From positions 1 to 50,323 of the forward strand of contig CAMBFO010000006.1 of NCBI GenBank assembly GCA_945865675.1: DNA of 50,323 nt. The letters are read 5' to 3'. Under the pieces are notes generated by a model. The model was not told the origin of the DNA. It worked only from the letters and a program-made list of their open reading frames with translations, and did not search any database. Positions 1-8,340 of the stretch are shown in pieces. The DNA is from Comamonas sp. lk. Its GTDB lineage: Bacteria > Pseudomonadota > Gammaproteobacteria > Burkholderiales > Burkholderiaceae_C. Every line of letters starts with the position of its first letter. Position 1 is the stretch's first letter. The translations under genes were made by a program, and so were the position numbers.

Positions 1-413
1 CTGGCCGTGTCTTCCTTTTTGGCAACAGAGCCATACACAAAAGCCGCCTTAATCTGCGTGGCCAATGGCGCCAGCGCAGCACGCAATGGTTCAGCCAGCC
101 CCACGGTCTTACGCACTAAGCCGCACAACTCGTCATAAATGGGTGAAGCTGGGTTGGCTTGGTAATGCTTCTGATTGCCCACCGGCTTGACCGTCACCAG
201 CCCGCTCTGCGACAAGCTCGCCAGCTCGCGCTGCACAGCACCCGAGCCCACGCCTGCCAGGTTGATCAACTCTGTGGCGTAAAAACTGCGCTCTGGCTGC
301 CCAAACAGCAAGCCCAGCACGCGCTGCTGCGTGCCAGAAAACAAGGCGTCTGCCAAGCTGCTTGTGCGTGGCGTTGTGGTGGTTTGGTTTTTCGAAGTAC
401 CCATATTGGGCAT
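1..413 (-). CDS. Winged-helix regulator with nucleotidyltransferase domain (partial, C-terminus beyond window)
   Basis: About 137 N-terminal residues are visible; the gene runs off the left edge. Residues 25-95 read as a winged helix-turn-helix (QQRVLGLLFGQPERSF, then a recognition helix near AVQRELASLSQSGLV). The last residues carry the start of a MNT-type nucleotidyltransferase motif, FVYGSVAKKEDTA, whose expected following SDID lies outside the window. Proteins of this architecture are usually self-regulating antitoxin-like regulators. The start could be ATG at 413 or ATG at 404; neither has a Shine-Dalgarno. A -10-like TATTAA lies immediately upstream of ATG 413, with TTTACG 16 nt before it, so the message may be leaderless. 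Two palindromes overlap the start (separate entry). Family known; autoregulation inferred. Confidence 0.75.
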   Translation of the reverse strand, partial: MPNMGTSKNQTTTTPRTSSLADALFSGTQQRVLGLLFGQPERSFYATELINLAGVGSGAVQRELASLSQSGLVTVKPVGNQKHYQANPASPIYDELCGLVRKTVGLAEPLRAALAPLATQIKAAFVYGSVAKKEDTA

Positions 414-433
414 TTTAATACCCAAAATGGGTA
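398..433. promoter_or_regulatory. Two tandem palindromic operators over the regulator start
   Basis: TACCCA-AAA-TGGGTA at 419-433 is a perfect palindrome (6-bp arms, 3-bp centre). TACCCATATTGGGCA at 398-412 is a near copy. Their starts are exactly 21 bp apart, two DNA helical turns, so two dimers would sit on the same face. They cover the presumed promoter and first codons of the winged-helix/nucleotidyltransferase gene, which fits autorepression. Confidence 0.6.
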
Positions 434-461
434 TTTCGTAAATTTGTGGTCATGGGTGATC

Positions 462-917
462 TCATAGCGGCGGCTCCGCCTGAGCACAGTAGGTTTGGCA
501 AAAAACATCCAAGAGCATGATGGGGCACAAACTGGCCCGCTCAAACTCGGCGGCAATGGCCAGCAAATCGCGGTCGCCAGTCACCAGCACCTGCGCTTTG
601 CCTGCCACCGCCAAGTGCATGAAAGGCACATCCAGTACATCGCGGCAATCGGGCACCGTGGGTGGCGGCTGCGGAATCCGCACCGTTTCGGCATACGGCA
701 AGTAGTCGGCCAGCAACTCGTCTTGTTCCGCTGGCGACAAACGGAACTTGGGGTAAGCCAAGACGCGCACCAGTTCTTGCACCGTGGCTGTGCTGGCCAG
801 TGGCAACACCAACCCACGCTGCCAAGCCTGCCGCACCTGACCGGCTGCGCCAGTGCGAAACACCAGCGCAGATAAGACCACGTTGGTGTCCAGCACCACG
901 CGAAAAGCGGCGCTCAT
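462..917 (-). CDS. PIN-domain ribonuclease toxin (COG1569-type)
   Basis: A 151-residue PIN-domain protein, the usual length for this 'putative toxin, PIN family' group. Acidic metal-binding residues are in place: D10 (VVLDTNVVLSAL), E48, D93/D96 (CRDVLD) and D115 (VTGDRDLL). These would coordinate Mg2+/Mn2+ for RNA cleavage. The start codon overlaps the stop of the AbrB-type gene in an ATGA arrangement, so the two are translationally coupled, as toxin-antitoxin pairs are. Toxicity and target RNA cannot be read from sequence. Confidence 0.82.
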   Translation of the reverse strand: MSAAFRVVLDTNVVLSALVFRTGAAGQVRQAWQRGLVLPLASTATVQELVRVLAYPKFRLSPAEQDELLADYLPYAETVRIPQPPPTVPDCRDVLDVPFMHLAVAGKAQVLVTGDRDLLAIAAEFERASLCPIMLLDVFCQTYCAQAEPPL

Positions 918-1234
918 GTTGTGGGCTTGGCCTTTTTGGCAGCCGCCTTCTTGGGCTTGGCAGGCGTCAGGTCATAAGCCGCAGCAGGCTCATTGACCAA
1001 GGATGTAGCAGCCGCAGGCGCTCTGGCCCACGCCACCGCCGCGGCCATGTCATCGGCTGTCAGATCCAACTCGGCCAATTTGGCGCGCACCGCATCGCCA
1101 CGCTGAATGCGCACGGGCGTCAGGATGAGCTGCCCGTCACGGGCCTGCACATCAAAGTATTCGGTCGCCCCCACGGCCTGCGTTAGGCTCTTGGGCAGGG
1201 TGAGTTGGTTTTTGGCGGTGATTTTGGCAAGCAT
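914..1234 (-). CDS. AbrB/MazE-type antitoxin with lysine/alanine-rich tail
   Basis: 106 residues. The N-terminal 45 residues form a swapped-hairpin AbrB DNA-binding domain (MLAKITAKNQLTLPKSL). The middle should bind the partner PIN protein encoded immediately downstream. The last 16 residues are almost only Lys, Ala and Pro (KPKKAAAKKAKPTT), resembling a histone-H1-like nucleic-acid-binding tail, which is not usual for this family. An AGGATAAGAG stretch before ATG supplies a modest ribosome binding site. A strong inverted repeat lies just upstream. Role as antitoxin and autorepressor is inferred from family and pairing. Confidence 0.8.
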   Translation of the reverse strand: MLAKITAKNQLTLPKSLTQAVGATEYFDVQARDGQLILTPVRIQRGDAVRAKLAELDLTADDMAAAVAWARAPAAATSLVNEPAAAYDLTPAKPKKAAAKKAKPTT

Positions 1235-1244
1235 GCTCTTATCC

Positions 1245-1267
1245 TAAAGTAAGGAATCATTACTTTA
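1245..1267. promoter_or_regulatory. Inverted repeat operator upstream of AbrB/PIN pair
   Basis: TAAAGTAA (1245-1252) and TTACTTTA (1260-1267) form perfect 8-bp arms separated by 7 bp. The site lies 11 bp upstream of the antitoxin ATG, in an AT-rich gap between the two toxin-antitoxin pairs. It is the natural binding site for the AbrB-domain antitoxin; this is inference. Confidence 0.55.
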
Positions 1268-1318
1268 ACCAGTTTTCAAATGAAGCGCAACGGGCACCAT
1301 GCCAAACGGCGACTGCGG

Positions 1319-1741
1319 CTACAGCGTCAGCGGTTTGAGCTTCAAGCGTTTGGCATTTTTGGCCATGACGCTGTCCAGCGTAATGAGGCCTGTGGCACGG
1401 GCGTGGATGGCGCAGGCCAGGTGCAGCGCATCACCGGCACGCAAGGCAGCGCTTACATCCTTGCACAGCGTGGCGGCCTGGTGAAAATGGCCAGGTTCGA
1501 CTGGCAGCAATTGCAAGTCATTGGCGCACATGCGTTCAAACTGCGCCCATGCGGTATGCGCTTGGTCCGCTGTCAATTGCCCGGTGCGCTGTTTGATGCC
1601 CAGAGCGCTGGCAAATTCGGTGACGCACCAGGCGGCGCTTGCGATGTCGTCGGCACAGGCGGCGTACCACTTGTGCGCTTGGGCCGTTTTAGCTTCATGG
1701 GTGCATAGCGCAACCATCACGCTGGTATCCACGTACAGCAT
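1319..1741 (-). CDS. vapC: VapC-family PIN toxin
   Basis: 140 residues. The PIN catalytic acids are visible at D5 (MLYVDTSVMVAL), E42 (CVTEFASAL), D104 (AGDALHLA) and D123 (ITLDSVM). Family members are Mg2+-dependent RNases that cleave specific tRNAs or rRNA. I chose ATG at 1741 rather than the TTG codon one position upstream: the ATG shares its A with the stop of vapB (TGATG), giving tight translational coupling. Target unknown. Confidence 0.88.
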   Translation of the reverse strand: MLYVDTSVMVALCTHEAKTAQAHKWYAACADDIASAAWCVTEFASALGIKQRTGQLTADQAHTAWAQFERMCANDLQLLPVEPGHFHQAATLCKDVSAALRAGDALHLACAIHARATGLITLDSVMAKNAKRLKLKPLTL

Positions 1742-1989
1742 CAATAGCGCGCCTCTTGGCGCAATTGCTCCATGACCGGGCTACCCAGCGGCATGTCTTG
1801 GGTGTCGCGCGCCAATTCTTGGGCAAAAGCTTTGCGGTTCCAACGCGAGGGCGCACTCAGGTGCAATGCGCCGTCGGTGCCCAGTTGGGCTAGCAGTTGG
1901 TCGCCTTCTTTCAGGCCAGTTTGGCGCACATAGGCGGCGGGGATGCGTACCGCAAGGCTATTACCCCATTTGGCAACTTGCAGGTTCAT
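1741..1989 (-). CDS. vapB: VapB-family AbrB-type antitoxin
   Basis: 82 residues. The N-terminal AbrB/MazE fold is typical of VapB partners of PIN toxins (VAKWGNSLAVRIP, then LKEGDQLLAQ). The C-terminal half (ARDTQDMPLGSPVMEQLRQE) would wrap the toxin. TTGGAG lies 6 nt before ATG. The upstream promoter (TTGAAA, 17 bp, TATATC) is covered by a palindrome, so the complex probably represses its own operon. Confidence 0.87.
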   Translation of the reverse strand: MNLQVAKWGNSLAVRIPAAYVRQTGLKEGDQLLAQLGTDGALHLSAPSRWNRKAFAQELARDTQDMPLGSPVMEQLRQEARY

Positions 1990-2001
1990 AGTGGCTCCAA
2001 A

Positions 2002-2031
2002 AGATATACATTATTGTAGATCTATTTTCAA
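2002..2031 (-). promoter_or_regulatory. vapBC promoter with overlapping operator
   Basis: On the minus strand, -35 TTGAAA (2026-2031) and -10 TATATC (2003-2008) are spaced by 17 bp. A palindrome at 2002-2023 (AGATCTACA-ATAA-TGTATATCT as read on the minus strand, one mismatch in 9-bp arms) covers the -10 and the spacer. Binding there would block RNA polymerase, as expected of VapB or VapBC autoregulation. Confidence 0.65.
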
Positions 2032-2052
2032 CTTGCAATGCCCGGGTTCGCC

Positions 2053-3300
2053 CTAGCCCCACGCCAAATCCACGCGCTCCAGCCCATGAAAGTGGTAAAC
2101 GTCTTTAACCTCCGGCCGGTGCGCGAGCCGCAAGCCGGGCAGTCGGGCAAAAAGGATGGGCAGCGCGATTTGCAACTCCAGCCGCGCCAACGGCGCGCCG
2201 ATGCAAAAGTGAATGCCAGCACCAAAGGACAGGTGTGCCCCTTGCTTGCGCTGCGGCATAAAGCGCAGGGGCTCGGTAAATTGCAGCGGGTCCAGGTTGG
2301 CGGCGGCCAGGATGAGCCCCATGCTTTGGCCTTTTTGGATGTGCACGCCTTCGGCCAGTGGCACGTCTTGCAGCGCGTAGCGCGAAAAAATATGCACTGG
2401 GGCGCAAATGCGCAGGCACTCTTCCACCGTGGCTTGGGTTGCGGCTTCGTCGGCAAACAAGGTGGCCGGGTCCAACCCGCTGCCTAGGATGGTGGCGACA
2501 GCATTGCCGATTTGGTGCACCGTCGCTTCGTGCCCGGCGTTGAGCAGCACGATGATGGTGGAGACCAGTTCTTCATCGCTCATAAACGTGCCAGAGCGGT
2601 CGCTGCGGATCATGCTGCTGATCAGGTCGTCTTGCGGCTGGCTGCGGCGTTGCGCGATCAGGCCGCGCACATAGGCGGCAAATTCGCCTGCCGCCTGGTT
2701 AGCGGCCAGCTCGTCGGCCCGTTTGCGGCCAAACATATACATGCGCACATAGTCATGCGACCAGCGCAGCAGCTGTGGGCCCATGGCCTCAGGCACGCCC
2801 AGCAAGCGCGCAATGATGGTGACGGGGATGGTGTCAGCAAACGCGCTGAGTAACTCAACATGGCCCCGGCTTGCAAAGCGGTCGATCAAGGCATGCGCCA
2901 GAGTGGCAATTTGCGGGCGAAAGCGTTCTATCTGCCCGGACACAAAAGCGCGGTTGACCATGGTGCGCAGGCGCGTGTGCTCGGGCGGCTCGAGTGACAA
3001 CAGCGACCAATGCTCGGCCTGGTCAAAGTCTCGCAGGTGCGGCGCTGGCTCGGGCAGGCCTAGCTCCTGGCGCGTGGCCACATGCAGTATCTGCCGGCCA
3101 AAGCGTTTATCACGCAACAGGCTGTTGACTTGTGCATAGCCGCAGCAAAACCACTGTGCCTGCTCTTGCCAGTAAAACAAGGGGCATTGCGCGAGCAAAG
3201 CAGCGTATGCCGCGTTAGGGTTTTGATAAAAAGCCGGATCGCGCGCGTCAAGCGACACGCGGCGGCTGGTGGCGTCTATGCGCAGGTAGGACATTTGCAT
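2053..3300 (-). CDS. Cytochrome P450 (soluble, bacterial class)
   Basis: 415 residues, the usual size for a soluble bacterial P450. The I-helix oxygen-activation motif reads AGHEAT (255-260), the ExxR pair is E294/R297, and the haem-ligand loop FGAGIHFCIGAPLAR places the thiolate at C366. It would need a ferredoxin and reductase, and neither is encoded nearby. It follows frmA by 42 bp on the same strand, so probably shares its transcript. An oxidative demethylase releasing formaldehyde for FrmA is an attractive reading, as in known O-demethylating P450s, but the substrate is not shown by sequence. Start is ATG 3300, or ATG 3294 two codons later. Confidence 0.92.
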   Translation of the reverse strand: MQMSYLRIDATSRRVSLDARDPAFYQNPNAAYAALLAQCPLFYWQEQAQWFCCGYAQVNSLLRDKRFGRQILHVATRQELGLPEPAPHLRDFDQAEHWSLLSLEPPEHTRLRTMVNRAFVSGQIERFRPQIATLAHALIDRFASRGHVELLSAFADTIPVTIIARLLGVPEAMGPQLLRWSHDYVRMYMFGRKRADELAANQAAGEFAAYVRGLIAQRRSQPQDDLISSMIRSDRSGTFMSDEELVSTIIVLLNAGHEATVHQIGNAVATILGSGLDPATLFADEAATQATVEECLRICAPVHIFSRYALQDVPLAEGVHIQKGQSMGLILAAANLDPLQFTEPLRFMPQRKQGAHLSFGAGIHFCIGAPLARLELQIALPILFARLPGLRLAHRPEVKDVYHFHGLERVDLAWG

Positions 3301-3342
3301 GAAAACGGCCCGGCCGAAAGTGCGCGCCGCGTAGTGCGGTAT

Positions 3343-5771
<2,429 letters not shown>

Positions 5772-5882
5772 GGGGTCTCCTTGGGTTGGGCAAATCAGGC
5801 TATAGGCGGCATGCAAGTAGGCACAAACTGGGTTGACCAAGTTAAATCGGTGACCCGGTTCCCCAGCGAAGCGGCTTGGCAC
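5772..5882 (-). promoter_or_regulatory. metY 5' leader, possible structured RNA
   Basis: The predicted transcript start near 5878 gives a leader of about 105-110 nt. Reading the minus strand, GCCAAG near the 5' end can pair with CUUGGU, and CUGGG inside that loop can pair with the downstream CCCAG, forming a possible H-type pseudoknot. A competing hairpin is GGGUCACC / GGUCAACCC around the loop GAUUUAACUU. GAUUUAAC recalls SAM-II-like elements, but the rest of the SAM-II consensus is not evident. I do not assign it to a riboswitch family. Confidence 0.35.
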
Positions 5883-5883
5883 G

Positions 5884-5911
5884 ATCTTAGGTTTTTTCGA
5901 ATGAAAGACAA
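5884..5911 (-). promoter_or_regulatory. metY promoter
   Basis: On the minus strand, -35 TTGTCT (5906-5911) and -10 TAAGAT (5884-5889) are separated by 16 bp, with an A/T-rich spacer. The rest of the 5772-6170 gap, toward the divergent permease gene (about 5912-6170), contains no convincing gene or further site; a short ORF there lacks a ribosome binding site and coding bias. Confidence 0.5.
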
Positions 5912-6170
5912 GAACTGTTTTTGCCTAAGTTCATAACCAGGAGTTGGAAAGCAAAAAATGCCTCAACCCAGCAACATGCGCACCTGATCGTTCAAAACCG
6001 CCCTTTCGGATGCGGCTTTCTGCGCAAGGCCCGAAAATCCTTGGCGCGCGGATAGAGCGCTGTGACATCGTCCGTATCCAAAAAATGCATTCTTTCAGGC
6101 GCGGCGCATAATGGTCGATCACCGCCAGACCTTTCGGTCGCGGCCCCCCAGAGAAAGCATTCCCTCTCCC

Positions 6171-7412
6171 ATGATTGCCTTACTCGAATCCCGCAGCGCC
6201 GGTCAGTACGGTAAAGCCAGCTGGCTGCCCAATATCGTGGCAGGCGTCGTGGTGGGTGTGGTAGCGCTACCCCTGGCCATGGCTTTTGCCATCGCCTCGG
6301 GCGCGCGGCCAGAGCAAGGTATTTACACCGCTATCGTGGCCGGTGTTTTGGTGAGCGTTTTGGGCGGCAGCCGCGTACAAATTGCCGGGCCTACCGGCGC
6401 CTTTATCGCTATCTTGAGCGGCATCACGGCCACGCACGGCATCGCCGGCTTACAGATTGCCACCCTCCTAGCCGGCGTAATACTTGCGCTGATGGGCGCA
6501 CTGCGCTTGGGTGGGGTGATTAAGTTCATTCCCGCGTCGGTGATTACCGGCTTTACCACTGGCATAGGTGTCATTATTTTTGTGGGCCAATGGACGTATT
6601 TTTTTGGATTGCCCGCGACGCAAGGCGTGCATTTTCACGAGAAGTTTTTAGCTCTGGTGCAGGTGTTGCCGCAGTGGCATCTGGCCACGTTGGGCTTGTC
6701 ATTACTCAGTTTGGTACTGGTGCTTTTTGCGCCCAAATTGCCAGGCATGCAGCGCGTGCCCGGGCCGCTGGTAGCCATGGTGATGGCCACGGTGCTGCAA
6801 GCCCTGTTTCAGTGGGAGGGCGTGGCCACCATAGGCAGCGCGTTTGGTGGCATACCCCAAGGCTTGCCGAGCTTGCAATTTCCAACCATCACACTGGCTG
6901 GCATAGTGCCCTTACTGGGTCCGGCGTTTTCGATAGCCCTGCTGGGGGCGATTGAATCGCTGCTGTCTGCCGTCGTAGCCGACAGCATGGCCGGGCTCAC
7001 GCATGACTCCAACCAAGAGTTGATCGGCCAGGGCATTGCCAACATCGTCGCGCCTTTGTTTGGCGGTTTTGCCGCCACCGGCGCCATCGCCCGCACCGCC
7101 ACCAATATCCGCAACGGCGGCACCAACCCCATAGCCGGCATCACCCATAGCCTCACGCTGATAGCCACCCTGCTCTTTCTTGCGCCGCTCGCTGGGCAAA
7201 TTCCGCTGGGCGCGCTGGCCGCTATCTTGTTTGTAGTGGCCTACAACATGAGCGACCTGCAACACTTTTTTCACATCGCGCGCAGCCCCTCGCGTCCGGA
7301 TGTGCTGGTGCTGCTGCTCACCTTTGTGCTGACGGTATTGGTGGACTTGGTAGCCGCCGTGCTGGTAGGCGTGGCCCTGGCGCTTTTGTTGCGCAGGTGG
7401 GCCAGGGTTTGA
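6171..7412 (+). CDS. SulP-family anion permease lacking STAS domain
   Basis: 413 residues made almost entirely of hydrophobic segments (VAGVVVGVVALPLAMAFAIA, LAGVILALMGALRLGG, and others), with the SulP signature region IAGPTGAFIAILSGI. Family members move sulfate, bicarbonate or dicarboxylates across the inner membrane. Usual SulP proteins carry a C-terminal cytoplasmic STAS domain of roughly 100 residues; here the protein stops right after the last membrane helix, and the following DNA codes for fdhD on the other strand, so it is not a simple frameshift. Start at ATG 6171 fits the conserved N-terminus. It converges on the formate dehydrogenase genes. Substrate unknown. Confidence 0.85.
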   Translation: MIALLESRSAGQYGKASWLPNIVAGVVVGVVALPLAMAFAIASGARPEQGIYTAIVAGVLVSVLGGSRVQIAGPTGAFIAILSGITATHGIAGLQIATLLAGVILALMGALRLGGVIKFIPASVITGFTTGIGVIIFVGQWTYFFGLPATQGVHFHEKFLALVQVLPQWHLATLGLSLLSLVLVLFAPKLPGMQRVPGPLVAMVMATVLQALFQWEGVATIGSAFGGIPQGLPSLQFPTITLAGIVPLLGPAFSIALLGAIESLLSAVVADSMAGLTHDSNQELIGQGIANIVAPLFGGFAATGAIARTATNIRNGGTNPIAGITHSLTLIATLLFLAPLAGQIPLGALAAILFVVAYNMSDLQHFFHIARSPSRPDVLVLLLTFVLTVLVDLVAAVLVGVALALLLRRWARV

Positions 7413-7434
7413 GGGCTTTGCCTGTAGGTTTGAT

Positions 7435-8340
7435 TCAAGCCACCTTCAAGCGCGCCCCCGCCAGCGCCGTCTCCAGCACCAGCCGCTCGGGCGCGCTAAA
7501 GCACAGAAAACGCTTGTTGGTGGCACGGCCTATGGCGCACAGGTTCAGGCTTTGCGCAACCTGGTGGCCCATCTGCGTGATGCCGCTACGCGAGATGACG
7601 ATAGGCACGCCCATTTGCGCCGACTTGATGATCATCTCGCTGGTCAGGCGGCCTGTGGTGTAGAACACTTTGTCCTGCGCGCTCATGCCAGTGCGTGCGC
7701 CCTGCACGTTACTTTCGTTGGGCTGCATAGCCATCCAGCCGGCGATGGCATCTAGCGCATTGTGGCGGCCTACGTCTTCCACAAACATCAGCATGTGCTC
7801 GCCCTGAAACAATGCGCAGCCGTGTACTGAGCCTGCGGTTTTGTAAATACTGTCGTTCAGGCGGATGGTATTGACGATGCCGTACAGCTGGCTTTGGGTG
7901 ATGGTGGCCGGGGGCAGTTGGATGCTATCGACATCTGCCATCAAGTCGCCAAACACACTGCCTTGCCCGCAGCCGGTGGTGACTACGCGCTTGGCGGTTT
8001 TTTTCTCTAAGTTGACAATGCCCTGGTACGTCTTCACCGCCGCGGCGCCCACTTCCCAGTCCACGGTAATGGACTCCACTTCCTGGGCGGAGGCGACCAA
8101 TCGCTGGTTGAGCAAATAGCCCAGCACCAGCCACTCGGGCTGCGCACCCAAGGTCATGAGCGTCACGATTTCGCGCTTGTCCACATACACCGTTAGCGCC
8201 CGTTCGGCGGGGATTTGCAGGCTCTGGGTTTCGCCGTATTCGTTAAGCACCTCTATAGAACGGGTCACGGCCACCTGGGCACGGCTCAGGCGCGGTAAGC
8301 GTGGCTTGAGGGGCACGCGAGGCAAGGTCCGCATCGTCAT
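7435..8340 (-). CDS. fdhD: Formate dehydrogenase accessory sulfurtransferase FdhD/FdsC
   Basis: 301 residues. FdhD passes sulfur from a cysteine desulfurase to the molybdenum cofactor before insertion into formate dehydrogenase. Recognisable blocks are FVEDVGRHNALDAIAGW, TTGRLTSEMIIKSAQMGVPI and SRSGITQMG. The cysteine loop reads TTGCGQGS: the first Cys of the E. coli CxxC is kept, the second is Gly. The start overlaps the fdsA stop by 4 nt (ATGA), so it is the third gene of the fds operon. No small delta subunit gene (fdsD) follows; 22 bp later the opposing permease ends. Confidence 0.93.
   Translation of the reverse strand: MTMRTLPRVPLKPRLPRLSRAQVAVTRSIEVLNEYGETQSLQIPAERALTVYVDKREIVTLMTLGAQPEWLVLGYLLNQRLVASAQEVESITVDWEVGAAAVKTYQGIVNLEKKTAKRVVTTGCGQGSVFGDLMADVDSIQLPPATITQSQLYGIVNTIRLNDSIYKTAGSVHGCALFQGEHMLMFVEDVGRHNALDAIAGWMAMQPNESNVQGARTGMSAQDKVFYTTGRLTSEMIIKSAQMGVPIVISRSGITQMGHQVAQSLNLCAIGRATNKRFLCFSAPERLVLETALAGARLKVA

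Noticed and set aside
5772-5882. Calling the metY leader a SAM-II riboswitch
   Set aside because: GAUUUAAC and a possible pseudoknot are suggestive, but the conserved 3' half of SAM-II is not present by eye; kept only as an unassigned leader.
5931-6122. 63-codon minus-strand frame in the metY-permease gap
   Set aside because: No ribosome site, no family pattern, and composition typical of non-coding DNA.
7397-7663. A detached STAS domain encoded downstream of the SulP gene
   Set aside because: The plus-strand frame here is antisense to fdhD and has no STAS pattern.
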